A stretch of DNA of 29,364 nt from CAZWBR01 sp964404205. GTDB lineage: Bacteria > Bacteroidota > Bacteroidia > Bacteroidales > Prolixibacteraceae. The DNA is taken from assembly GCA_964404205.1 (NCBI GenBank), contig CAYOJD010000026.1:1-29364 (forward strand). Direction: 5' to 3'. This document shows, piece by piece, positions 16,652-24,703 of this stretch (positions are counted from its first letter, which is position 1; every line of letters begins with the position of its first letter). The position numbers were made by a program, and so were the translations under genes. A model generated the notes under the pieces. That model was given only the letters and a program-made list of their open reading frames with translations. It did no database searches and was not told where the DNA came from.

Positions 16652-16734
16652 CCAATCGATTGGTTCAGATCGGTTTGTGGCAGTACTAATATTGTAAAGA
16701 GTTGCTTCCATTTTTTGGCATTAAATAACTTTTG

Positions 16735-16742
16735 CAAAAGTG
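16735..16742 (-). promoter_or_regulatory. -7-like box of the susC operon promoter
   Basis: On the minus strand CACTTTTG matches TAnnTTTG at all fixed positions but one. It sits 22 bp downstream of the ATACC-N8-GGTAT repeat, as in the PLP-enzyme promoter (21 bp). The distance from the left edge of this box to the susC start is 284 nt, the same as in the other leader. Confidence 0.4.
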
Positions 16743-16764
16743 AACATCTGGAATCAGTCGGCCA

Positions 16765-16782
16765 ATACCATCAATTAGGTAT
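16765..16782. promoter_or_regulatory. second ATACC-N8-GGTAT operator-like repeat
   Basis: Shares both arms, the 8-nt spacing and the flank ATT with the palindrome at 10312-10329 (16 of 21 positions identical including the flank). It is positioned at the -33 region of the susC promoter. Confidence 0.5.
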
Positions 16783-16937
16783 ATTAAATCGCTACAAACA
16801 GTGACGGGCAAACTGAAAATAAAAAATATTTATCTTATTCTCAGCAATATATCCCTCAAAAAAAAGAATGAACTCTACAACAATATTGGAAGGAATAAAC
16901 TCCGGCGCAAAGAAGTAGCATAAAGCACCAATAACAG

Positions 16938-16970
16938 AAAAAAGAGAAAAGCCTGCTTTTTTGAAGCAGG
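16938..16970 (-). terminator. minus-strand terminator hairpin
   Basis: CCTGCTT (16952-16958) pairs with AAGCAGG (16964-16970) around a 5-nt loop. On the minus strand a T-rich tract follows (complement of 16938-16950). It probably stops read-through from the SNF2 gene before the susC promoter. Confidence 0.6.
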
Positions 16971-17131
16971 TTAAAACGTGAGGCTGAAAACCAGATATTA
17001 ATTTCTCGTCGTTGGTAATAAATAATCTCTAGTGAGCCCAAAATCAAAGACCCGTTTAACTGCCGTTAAACATGTTTTCGATAGAATAATGCTGATTTAA
17101 AGATTATTTTAATTTTTTTTAACACTGAAAA

Positions 17132-17164
17132 TTTGGCAAACGCTCAACAAGCCCCTTATCTTTG
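17132..17164 (+). promoter_or_regulatory. Bacteroidota-type promoter of a candidate small RNA
   Basis: TTTG at 17132-17135, a 21-bp spacer, then TATCTTTG at 17157-17164 match the TTTG-N19-21-TAnnTTTG consensus exactly. It is the best promoter in the window, yet no + strand protein gene follows. Confidence 0.75.
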
Positions 17165-17168
17165 TATT

Positions 17169-17264
17169 ACATTTTTTTCATAAGTTTAGGTTTAGTTAGG
17201 TTAGTTAGTTTGGTTAGTTTTAGTAAAAGGACAAATCCTCCCCGGATTGTCCTTTTCGTTTTTT
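17169..17264 (+). ncRNA. candidate intergenic small RNA with TTAG repeats
   Basis: Bounded by the perfect promoter at 17132-17164 and a strong terminator ending at 17264, so the predicted transcript is about 95 nt. Its 5' half is an unstructured run of about eight TTAG/TTTAG units (roughly 17181-17224), and the 3' half is the terminator hairpin. No ATG is present before the hairpin and many in-frame TAG stops occur, so it is not coding. The U/G-rich single-stranded repeat could pair with A/C-rich targets or bind a protein. I do not recognise a known family. Start site is estimated to within a few bases. Confidence 0.5.
17225..17264 (+). terminator. terminator of the small RNA (also works for the SNF2 gene)
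   Basis: AAAAGGACAAaTCC (17225-17238, one bulged A) pairs with GGATTGTCCTTTT (17244-17256) around a 5-nt loop. T6 follows at 17259-17264 on the + strand. In the minus direction a shorter U run could also end SNF2 transcription. Confidence 0.85.
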
Positions 17265-17297
17265 ATGACATTTGCTTTAATTTCAGCCATCCATTTA

Positions 17298-20237
17298 TTA
17301 TTCGAACAGCTTCATTACCTCGTCCTGGGTCACATATTTGAGCGGGTTCTCACTGTTGATAAATTCGGAAGCCAGTGCCGATTTACGCTCTTTCAGCAAT
17401 AAAATCTTCTCTTCAATGGTCTCTTCGGAGATAAAGCGATAGACAAAAACCTTCTTTTCCTGTCCGATACGATGGGCACGACTGACAGCCTGCATCTCGG
17501 CCGCTGGGTTCCACCACGGGTCGACAATAAATATATAGTCAGCCGAGGTAAGATTAAGCCCTACCCCACCGGCTTTCAGCGAAATAAGAAATATATTTTT
17601 GGTGGGGTTCGACTGAAAATCGTCGATAACCTCCTTCCGGTCCACCGTAGCCCCGGTGAGCAGACTATAACCCCAGTTCTCTTTGTCGAACCGGGCTGAC
17701 AATAATTTTAGGTGTTTAACAAATGATGAGAAGAGCAATATTTTGTGATTTTCGGCCACCAGAATCTTCAACATGGCAATAATCTCATTGAATTTACCCG
17801 ACTCGGCTTCCGATTCAGGCATAACCATTCGGGGATGAATAGCAATTTGCCGCAACCGGGTGAGCGCCTGCAAAACGGCGAAGGTCGATTTCTCGAAACC
17901 CTCCTCACGAATATTCTCCATCAGCATATTGCGCACAGCCGATTTCTCTTCCTCGTACACCGATTTTTGCTCCGGTGTCATTTCGATAGCAAGCACCTCT
18001 TCGGTGAGCGGGGGCAGATCGCCGGCTACCTCTTCTTTAGTTCGCCTCAGAATAAATGGTCGAATCAGCTTGTGGAGCTGTGCGCCTTTTTCCTCATCGC
18101 TGTTCTGCTCGATAGGTTGCAAAAATTGCGTCCTGAAAAAAGGGAGCGAACCCAGATGGCCGCGGTTCAGGAAATTGATTTGTGCCCAAAGATCGGAAAG
18201 CGAATTCTCGATAGGTGTCCCGGTGAGTACCAAACGATGTTGTGCCTGTAGTGAAATAATGGCCTGATAGGTTTTCGATTCAGGGTTCTTGATATATTGC
18301 CCTTCGTCGAGAATCAAATAGAAAAAGGGATACAACGAAAGTAAATCAACATCATTTCGCACAGTACCATAAGTGGTTAGAATAATATCGTAATAGCTGA
18401 CAATCCCTGAAAGGGAAGTTTTCTCGCGGCGACGGGCACCGGTATAGCAATAAACCTTCAATGACGGGGCAAACTTTCGGATCTCGTTTTCCCAGTTGTG
18501 TACCAGCGAAACCGGAAGGACTATCAGACTGGCGGACTGACGGTTTTCGACAGGCTGCAACCCATCGCCAAAGAGCGAAAGCTGTCCCTCACCGTCGTGA
18601 TCGAAAAAGAGGCTCTCGCTTTTCCGTTTCAAACGAAGGAGCAATGTTAACGCCTGCAACGTTTTGCCCAACCCCATGTCGTCGGCCAGTACACCCCCCA
18701 TCGACTGCCGGTAAAGATGATACATCCAATCGTACCCTTGCTGCTGATAAGGCCGTAATTGGGCCTGCAAAGATTCGGGTACAATTTGTTTTTCCAGTTT
18801 TTCGCCACTGAGTGCCTCCAACCGCTGTTTTGTTTCTTCGCCGGTATCAATGCCACTTTCGATAAGCAGCATAAAATAGGAAGGATTAAGCCGGATATGG
18901 TTTTCTTCGCTCTTCCCAAAGTTCATGATTTCGCGAAAACGGCTAAACCACTCTTCGGGCAGAATGGCAATTTTGCCGTTGGGCAGTTTATATTCCCTGA
19001 TGCCTCCCAAAATATAACGTTTGAGCCTGACAAAAGGGATTTCGAATTCGCCAAACTTTACCGATGCATGGATATCGAACCAGTCGAGCCTGTTACTGAC
19101 CGATATTTTTAATTCCTGACGGCCTATGAAATATTTCTGGTCGAGCCGCTCCTGTTCCATCTCAATCGCATTGCTTTTTAACCACTCGGCATGTTCCGAC
19201 AACCAGGTGACTGCCTCGTAAACCGTACCCCCGGATAAATCACTTTTTTGGCCGGATAATTTCATTGCACAGGGAGAGCCTTCAAGCCCGGTCTGGTGCA
19301 ACAAAGCCACCAATTGCTGTTCCCATGCAGCGTCGCGGCAGATGCGGTTGAAGTGATACCCGTCGGTTCGTTTCGACAGGCTTACCACGCGGGGCGTTTC
19401 GTCGTTTGCCGCAACGATACGGTTGTCGTAGCGATAGCTTAGGATAAAAACCGGTGATGCGGAAATATCAATCTCAACGGCAAGTATCGCTGATTTTTCG
19501 GGCACCCCTTCGTTGATGGTAAATCCCGAACACACTACCTCCTGCGTGGCAATGGCATTCAAAATAAAGGTGCTGTAATATTTATCTTCTATCTTCTCCG
19601 GAATGCTGATGTACTCTTTCTCGTGAAAAGGCATCAGTTTGTTGCCCGAAATATCGTCGAAATAATAGAGCCGGTTTTGATAGAGCATCCGGCATGGCTC
19701 GTTAACCAGCAAAATAATGTCGCGGTGGAGCAGTGAGAGATGTTCGGTGCCGTGGCGCATGGTGAGCCAGTAACGGGTTTCTCGTTCGAGCCGGTGAAAA
19801 TTGAAAACCGCACCGGTATCGCGGCTACAAAGCACAACCCGGTCTTCTTCGTAAAGGTTCGAATATTTGGCTTTTTTGATATAGACCGGTATATCCAAAT
19901 CGCGAATCGTATCGAGAAAGGTTTTCACGGTCTCTTCGATAAAAGGGGCGATACGCTTGCTGAATTCGTCGGTTTTGATGCTTTTGTAGAAGTCGTTCAG
20001 GGTCCCTTTCGGATTAAATTTCTTCAACAGGTTTTCGTCTGAATATTTCTCGGCCAGCCGCACCAGTTTGATTTCAGTGGGCGAATAGGAGTAGTCATCA
20101 TTCTTCAGGTGATGTTCCCTCACACGGTGAACGACTCGCAAAAAACTATCGTCGCGGCGACGCTCAACCATATAGGGATAAAGCAAATAGCCAAACGAGC
20201 GGTGTTCGGTAACCGAAATAATAAATATTTGTTCCAC
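17298..20237 (-). CDS. SNF2-family DEAD-like helicase/ATPase
   Basis: A 979-residue Swi2/Snf2 ATPase. The N-terminal ~480 residues are poorly characterised and typical of bacterial long SNF2 proteins. The ATPase core follows: QQGYDWMYHLYR, Walker A DDMGLGKT (about 518-526), Walker B LILDEGQYIKN, LTGTPIENSLSDLW, then the helicase C domain with LLFSSFVKHL, LKAGGVGLNLTSADYIFIVDPWWNP and QAVSRAHRIGQ. The motif II sequence DEGQ differs from the common DEAH/DEAQ. The start is a GTG at 20237; no ATG near it gives a better N-terminus. It follows the eIF1-like gene by 27 nt. It probably remodels protein-DNA or RNA polymerase complexes in the cytoplasm, but the target is unknown. Confidence 0.92.
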   Translation of the reverse strand: MEQIFIISVTEHRSFGYLLYPYMVERRRDDSFLRVVHRVREHHLKNDDYSYSPTEIKLVRLAEKYSDENLLKKFNPKGTLNDFYKSIKTDEFSKRIAPFIEETVKTFLDTIRDLDIPVYIKKAKYSNLYEEDRVVLCSRDTGAVFNFHRLERETRYWLTMRHGTEHLSLLHRDIILLVNEPCRMLYQNRLYYFDDISGNKLMPFHEKEYISIPEKIEDKYYSTFILNAIATQEVVCSGFTINEGVPEKSAILAVEIDISASPVFILSYRYDNRIVAANDETPRVVSLSKRTDGYHFNRICRDAAWEQQLVALLHQTGLEGSPCAMKLSGQKSDLSGGTVYEAVTWLSEHAEWLKSNAIEMEQERLDQKYFIGRQELKISVSNRLDWFDIHASVKFGEFEIPFVRLKRYILGGIREYKLPNGKIAILPEEWFSRFREIMNFGKSEENHIRLNPSYFMLLIESGIDTGEETKQRLEALSGEKLEKQIVPESLQAQLRPYQQQGYDWMYHLYRQSMGGVLADDMGLGKTLQALTLLLRLKRKSESLFFDHDGEGQLSLFGDGLQPVENRQSASLIVLPVSLVHNWENEIRKFAPSLKVYCYTGARRREKTSLSGIVSYYDIILTTYGTVRNDVDLLSLYPFFYLILDEGQYIKNPESKTYQAIISLQAQHRLVLTGTPIENSLSDLWAQINFLNRGHLGSLPFFRTQFLQPIEQNSDEEKGAQLHKLIRPFILRRTKEEVAGDLPPLTEEVLAIEMTPEQKSVYEEEKSAVRNMLMENIREEGFEKSTFAVLQALTRLRQIAIHPRMVMPESEAESGKFNEIIAMLKILVAENHKILLFSSFVKHLKLLSARFDKENWGYSLLTGATVDRKEVIDDFQSNPTKNIFLISLKAGGVGLNLTSADYIFIVDPWWNPAAEMQAVSRAHRIGQEKKVFVYRFISEETIEEKILLLKERKSALASEFINSENPLKYVTQDEVMKLFE

Positions 20238-20264
20238 AAGGTATAAATTCGTAAACGATAAGAA

Positions 20265-20615
20265 TCAGCCCCCAACACGTTTGGCTTTGTAACCATCGGC
20301 CACCAGCATGGCCAACACGCGGTCGCGAAAATCGCCCTGGATAAGGATTTCGCCCTCTTTGACCGTTCCGCCTACCCCACATTTCGATTTCAGTTTTTTG
20401 CCCAGCTCTTTTAAATCATCCTCGCTGCCTACGAATCCGGTTACCAGCGTCACCATTTTGCCGCCGCGTTGCTTCTTGTCGAGCATTACTTTCAGGTTTT
20501 GCCGGGCAGGAATCAGGGTTTCGGTCGTCTCATCGGGTTGATAGGTATATTCAAAATCGGAGGCAGTCGAGTAAACCACCCCTTCCCGCTCTCTTCGGTT
20601 TTGCAGTTTTGCCAT
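20265..20615 (-). CDS. eIF1/SUI1-family translation factor homologue (YciH-like)
   Basis: A 116-residue protein. The SUI1 domain lies in the second half (about 38-112): LKVMLDKKQRGGKMVTLVTGF, then DLKELGKKLKSKCGVGGTVKEGEILIQGDFRDRV. The GG-K-TV and I-Q-G-D elements are characteristic. The N-terminal 35 residues are acidic/polar. Bacterial YciH homologues have been proposed to check initiator tRNA selection, but their role is not settled. It is the first gene of a probable two-gene minus-strand operon with the SNF2 ATPase. Confidence 0.9.
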   Translation of the reverse strand: MAKLQNRREREGVVYSTASDFEYTYQPDETTETLIPARQNLKVMLDKKQRGGKMVTLVTGFVGSEDDLKELGKKLKSKCGVGGTVKEGEILIQGDFRDRVLAMLVADGYKAKRVGG

Positions 20616-20861
20616 ATTGAAATTGATTATCAGATTGCTTTTGTAAAGTTTCCTGTTTCGCTTGATGAAAATCCCGTTGCTGTTTCAGCAAAATTTCCCA
20701 AACTTTAAAAATAACCTTTTTTGAAATTCCCGACATGCAGTTTGGCTGTTTTTTTTTCGATAACCAAACAACAAAATGAGAAACAGCCCTCCAGAAAGTA
20801 TTTTTTGGGTGAATTGACCATCGTTTTGCTTTTTTATCAGGTAAAATCGATAAAAGCCATT

Positions 20862-20869
20862 TATTTTTG
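20862..20869 (+). promoter_or_regulatory. -7 box of the DUF4403 gene
   Basis: TATTTTTG matches TAnnTTTG and lies 29 nt upstream of the start codon. A -33 element is not clear. Confidence 0.4.
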
Positions 20870-20897
20870 AGGCGAATTTATCTAACACAAAAAGGTT

Positions 20898-22313
20898 GTG
20901 AAAAACAAACAGCTATCGTTAAGTGTCGTTTTATTGCTGATTACGTTCCTAAGCGGGTGTAAGGTTGCCGTTCCGCCAGCTCCGGTCGAGAGTTACATTT
21001 ATAATCCGGTGAAACCCGAAACTTCAGTCATCAACCTGCATGCCGATCTCGAAACATCGAAACTGGAGAATATCCTCAACAGCCATATCGACACCCTGAT
21101 TTATGAAGACAAAAGCCTGTCGGACAACGAAGGCGACAACCTGATTGTGAAAGCATGGAAAAACGGATGGATTAAAGTCTCCTGCCAGAACGACCAGTTA
21201 TCGTGGGAAGTACCGCTAAAGATTTCGCTGAAAAAAGCAGTTGCCGTTTTTGCTTTTAACCTTCCGTTTGTCGATGCGATGGAAGCAAAAGGGGAGATTA
21301 AAATCAGGTTTAAAACCCGTCTGGCCGTTAATCCCGACTGGAGCATCACCACCACTACTACACCCGACGGTTACGACTGGGTAAAAAAACCTTCGGTAAA
21401 GTTTAGTGGCGTAACCATTCCGGTAACACCAATTGCCGATGTGATGCTGAAGAGTAACCTGGCCGACTATTCGAAACAGATAGATCAAACAATTTCTTCG
21501 GCCTTCGATTTGAGAAAATATGCCGAAAACGGATGGAAGATGTTGTTCAATCCCTTTAAAGTGCCGGGCGACTACAATGCCTGGATTACCGTAAAACCTT
21601 ATGCCGTTTCGCTGATGCCCGTTAAGGGTTCCGAAGGGTTTATCCGCTTTCGGATGGCAGTCAGTTCCGATGTTGAATGTTTGCTCGACCATAAACCGGA
21701 ACCCTCCAAACCTACAGGATTACCTGTTTTGAAACCGCTCGAGATGGCTACCGACAGTTTCCGCCTCAATATGCTTACCGATATCCCCTATTCAACAATC
21801 GAAAGAATGACCTTGGAACAGGTTTCCGACTCGGTCTATACTTTTGGCAACCGTAAGATCAAATTTGAAACCATGAGGGTTTACGGCACAAACGGCAAAA
21901 TGGCCATCGAAACAATGGTAAGCGGCAGCATCAACGGAACGATGTATCTTACCGGAACACCCTATTTCAATTCATCCGATACCACCATTCGGGTGAAAGA
22001 TTTGAAGTTCGACCTGAAGACCCGAAACATCATGATGAAATCGGCCGACTGGTTATTTAACGGAAAGATCGAGCGAACCATCACCCGGGCTTTTGCCATC
22101 CCGTTTAACAGCGATGTAAAGGAGATTGAGCGCCAGCTGACAGGTTACCTAAACCATTATCAGTTAGGGTATGGACTCGAGGTGAATGGCTTATTAAGCA
22201 AAATGACCGTTTCGGATGTTTTGCTGACACCCGAATCGGTCAAAGCCAATGTTGTCTTTTCCGGTAAACTTTCGTTCGGGATAGGCGAATTGACTACCCC
22301 TTCAAAACGTTAA
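20898..22313 (+). CDS. DUF4403 family lipoprotein
   Basis: A 471-residue exported protein. The start is a GTG, chosen because it gives a complete lipoprotein signal (MKNKQLSLSVVLLLITFLSGC, lipidated Cys21) and follows the -7 box closely. The mature part begins PPAPVESYIYNPVKPETSVINLHADLETSKLENILNSHI, the standard DUF4403 opening. It continues with repeated beta-rich segments such as VKFSGVTIPVTPIADVMLKS. The function of DUF4403 is unknown; lipid-binding tubular folds have been suggested for distant relatives, which I cannot confirm here. It is probably anchored in a membrane facing the periplasm. Its stop overlaps the convergent downstream gene by 4 nt. Confidence 0.9.
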   Translation: MKNKQLSLSVVLLLITFLSGCKVAVPPAPVESYIYNPVKPETSVINLHADLETSKLENILNSHIDTLIYEDKSLSDNEGDNLIVKAWKNGWIKVSCQNDQLSWEVPLKISLKKAVAVFAFNLPFVDAMEAKGEIKIRFKTRLAVNPDWSITTTTTPDGYDWVKKPSVKFSGVTIPVTPIADVMLKSNLADYSKQIDQTISSAFDLRKYAENGWKMLFNPFKVPGDYNAWITVKPYAVSLMPVKGSEGFIRFRMAVSSDVECLLDHKPEPSKPTGLPVLKPLEMATDSFRLNMLTDIPYSTIERMTLEQVSDSVYTFGNRKIKFETMRVYGTNGKMAIETMVSGSINGTMYLTGTPYFNSSDTTIRVKDLKFDLKTRNIMMKSADWLFNGKIERTITRAFAIPFNSDVKEIERQLTGYLNHYQLGYGLEVNGLLSKMTVSDVLLTPESVKANVVFSGKLSFGIGELTTPSKR

Positions 22314-22684
22314 ACCTGATTGTTTGGCCGGGAATCATCTTTCCCGGCCATCTTGTTTTTTACCTTTCCGATAGCCTCTTCGACATCGTCGGCAAGAAGA
22401 TTGACCACAGAACGGGCCTGTTCGATAAACTCTTCCCCTTTTTTGCCGGCGTTTTCCTTCATTTCAGAAAATTTAGCTTCCATCTCGCCGCTTTTATAGG
22501 CTTCAGTCTGCTTTTCGACAAAGTCGGTCACCTTTCCATAGGTTTCGCTCTGCTTCAACTTATCAATATTTTCTTCAATTATATCGCTGGCCTTGTCGGC
22601 AAAAACCTTTGTTTTTTCCACTAAATCGTCAAAAATATTTTTCGACTGCCCTTCTTCCCCGTTTTTGGCTTGTTCTTCGCTCAT
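22310..22684 (-). CDS. small helical coiled-coil protein, function unknown
   Basis: A 124-residue, highly charged protein with no signal peptide or membrane segment. Heptad-like patterns run through IFDDLVEKTKVFADKASDIIEENIDKLKQSETYGKVTDFVEKQTEAYK. The C-terminal part resembles YtxH/apolipoprotein-like amphipathic helices (EQARSVVNLLADDVEEAIGKVKNKM). Such proteins are common near stress genes in Bacteroidota, but no function can be claimed. It converges on the DUF4403 gene with a 4-nt overlap, and is 48 nt downstream of the ygiQ start-to-stop direction on the same strand. Confidence 0.75.
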   Translation of the reverse strand: MSEEQAKNGEEGQSKNIFDDLVEKTKVFADKASDIIEENIDKLKQSETYGKVTDFVEKQTEAYKSGEMEAKFSEMKENAGKKGEEFIEQARSVVNLLADDVEEAIGKVKNKMAGKDDSRPNNQV

Positions 22685-22732
22685 TACCCAACGTTTTTAG
22701 ATTTTTGAAAATTGTTATTTCTTCAAATTTAG

Positions 22733-24586
22733 CTATTTCCGGTATGATTTTGGTGCTTTCCCAAAAAGTTTTTCCTCGAGGTCGGGTCGGTTTATTTGCC
22801 GGAGTTCCCGGCGCAGCTCCTGTTGATGTTCTTGCTGGTACCAAAAGAAAAATTTACGTTGAGCCAGCTTTTGATCCTGCGATTTGGCGGTATAAACCTT
22901 CTCGAGGGTGTAGGGGTGATAGCCCGAATAATAAATTACCGTTGCAAGGGTCATCGGGGTTGGGGTAAAATCCTGTACCTGCTCCAGTTTGAAATCCAAT
23001 GCCTTGGTTTCGGCAGCCAATTCGGCCATATCGTCCACTTTACTGCCCGGATGGCTCGAAATAAAATAGGGAATCAGCTGTTGTTTCAATCCGGCCTGAC
23101 AGTTTATCTCGTCAAAGAACCTTTTCAATTTACCGAAATGGTGGAAAGAGGGCTTGCGCATTACCGAAAGCACCTTATCGGACGTGTGTTCGGGGGCCAC
23201 CTTTAACCGACCGGAAACATGATGGCGGATAACCTGTTCGAGATAATCGCGGTTGCCCTGATCGACTTCCCGATTGCCTGTAACGTGCATCGCCAAATCG
23301 TAACGGATTCCGCTGCCAATAAATGCCTTCTTCACACCGGGCAGTTCGGCAACCTTGGCATAGAGCCGGCTCATCGGACGGTGATCGGTATTGAGATTTT
23401 TGCAGACCGCAGGGAAAATACACGACGGCCGCCTGCACTGGCGACAAATGTCGAGATTAAAACCTGCCATGCGGTACATATTGGCCGACGGCCCCCCCAC
23501 ATCGGAAATATATCCTTTGAAATCGGGCATTTCGGCTACCTGTTGTGCCTCTTTCAGCACCGATTCTTCGGAACGGGAGACAATAAATTTACCCTGATGG
23601 GCCGAAATGGTACAAAAGGAGCATCCGCCAAAACAGCCCCGGTGAATGTTGATGGAGTGCCGGATCATTTCATAGGCCGGGATGGCCCCTTTACCGTTGT
23701 AACGCGGGTGCGGCAGCCGGGTGAAGGGCAAATCGGAATAATTGTCGACCTCAGCAGTGGTGAGCGGCGGCCACGGGGGGTTCACCACGATGGTTCTGTT
23801 GCCTACCTGCTGGGTCAGTTTCTTTGCTTCCATCCGGTTCGACTCCTCTTCGACATGCCGGAAGTTCTTCGCGTAGTTGATCTTCTCGGCCTGGCACTCC
23901 TCATGGCTGAAGAGCGAAAGCGGTTCCCATGCCGGGTTCGTCTGATAATCAGCCTGGGTTTCCACCACAAAAGTGGTCTGCGGAATATCGGTTATTTCGG
24001 CGATTGGTTTGCCGCTTCTGTATTGCTGAACAAAGGATACCAGCGATTTCTCGCCCATGCCGTAGAACAACAAATCGGCTTTCGAGTCGACCAGTATGCC
24101 CGGCTTCAGTTTGTCCGACCAATAGTCGTAATGGGTAACCCGACGGAGTGATGCTTCAATCCCGCCAATAATTACAGGTACATCGGGATATATCTCTTTC
24201 AGGATATTGCAGTAAACAACGGTAGCATAGTCGGGGCGGGCACCGGCTCGGCCTGCCGGAGTGTAGGCATCGTTCGAACGTTTCCGTTTATTGGCGGTGT
24301 AATGGTTTACCATCGAGTCCATACAGCCCGCTGTAACGGCAAAAAAGAGCTTTGGCTGGCCAAACTTTTTAAAATCGCGAAGATCATCCTGCCAGTTGGG
24401 CTGCGGAACAATGGCGACCTTAAGTCCCTCCCGCTCGAGCAGCCGGCCAATCACTGCCGCGCCAAACGAGGGGTGGTCAACATAGGCATCGCCCGAGAAA
24501 AGCACCACATCAGGCTCTTCCCAGCCACGCGCACGGCACTCTTTCACCGTCGTAGGCAACCAACTGTTTATCGTATAACTGTTCAA
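22733..24586 (-). CDS. ygiQ: YgiQ family radical SAM protein (UPF0313)
   Basis: A radical SAM enzyme of about 617 residues. The N-terminal B12-binding-like region has VVLFSGDAYVDHPSFG and AVTAGCMDSMVNHYTANKR. The 4Fe-4S motif CxxxCxxC is in GCFGGCSFCTI. Downstream SRLYAKVAELPGVKKAFIGSGIRYDL and KVAPEHTSDKVL are also typical. The start is uncertain because only TTG codons are available. The frame opens from TTG at 24625, but a TACCTTTG -7-like box on the minus strand (24603-24610) lies between the two candidate starts, and family members begin shortly before WLPTT. I therefore prefer TTG at 24586. The reaction is unknown. It is divergent from the acyltransferase gene. Confidence 0.9.
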   Translation of the reverse strand: MNSYTINSWLPTTVKECRARGWEEPDVVLFSGDAYVDHPSFGAAVIGRLLEREGLKVAIVPQPNWQDDLRDFKKFGQPKLFFAVTAGCMDSMVNHYTANKRKRSNDAYTPAGRAGARPDYATVVYCNILKEIYPDVPVIIGGIEASLRRVTHYDYWSDKLKPGILVDSKADLLFYGMGEKSLVSFVQQYRSGKPIAEITDIPQTTFVVETQADYQTNPAWEPLSLFSHEECQAEKINYAKNFRHVEEESNRMEAKKLTQQVGNRTIVVNPPWPPLTTAEVDNYSDLPFTRLPHPRYNGKGAIPAYEMIRHSINIHRGCFGGCSFCTISAHQGKFIVSRSEESVLKEAQQVAEMPDFKGYISDVGGPSANMYRMAGFNLDICRQCRRPSCIFPAVCKNLNTDHRPMSRLYAKVAELPGVKKAFIGSGIRYDLAMHVTGNREVDQGNRDYLEQVIRHHVSGRLKVAPEHTSDKVLSVMRKPSFHHFGKLKRFFDEINCQAGLKQQLIPYFISSHPGSKVDDMAELAAETKALDFKLEQVQDFTPTPMTLATVIYYSGYHPYTLEKVYTAKSQDQKLAQRKFFFWYQQEHQQELRRELRQINRPDLEEKLFGKAPKSYRK

Positions 24587-24652
24587 TATCAAATATTTTC
24601 GGCAAAGGTACTCGAAACCGTTCAATTAATATACGGCTGAACAGCAGTTGGG

Positions 24653-24682
24653 TTGGCAATCTTTCGAAAATTTCTAATTTTG
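24653..24682 (+). promoter_or_regulatory. promoter of the fused acyltransferase gene
   Basis: TTG at 24653-24655, a 19-bp spacer, then TAATTTTG at 24675-24682 match the Bacteroidota consensus. The ATG at 24704 follows after 21 nt, which decides between it and the earlier TTG of the same frame at 24653 (inside the promoter). Confidence 0.65.
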
Positions 24683-24703
24683 AATTTCAAATCGACAACG
24701 ACA

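Larger units (their letters stand above)
16452..17297. other. long regulatory intergenic region between susC and the SNF2 gene
   Basis: From left to right it contains the susC leader (hairpin, Cys-rich leader ORF, -7 box, inverted repeat), a minus-direction terminator at 16952-16970, a perfect hairpin palindrome at 17054-17071, and a promoter plus candidate small RNA at 17132-17264. No longer protein-coding gene is credible here. Confidence 0.6.

Noticed and set aside
16534..16737. minus-strand ORF of 67 codons with four consecutive Val
   Set aside because: It starts from TTG and shares the region with the Cys-rich leader frame; Val run is the frame-shadow of the TGT/GTT-rich codons. Kept only as a lower-probability alternative leader.
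20740..20780. GTTTGG/CCAAAC inverted repeat with a long T run
   Set aside because: The T run lies in the loop, not after the stem, and the spacing to flanking divergent genes gives it no terminator role.
23219..24151. + strand 310-codon ORF
   Set aside because: Antisense to the ygiQ gene, whose radical SAM motifs are unambiguous.
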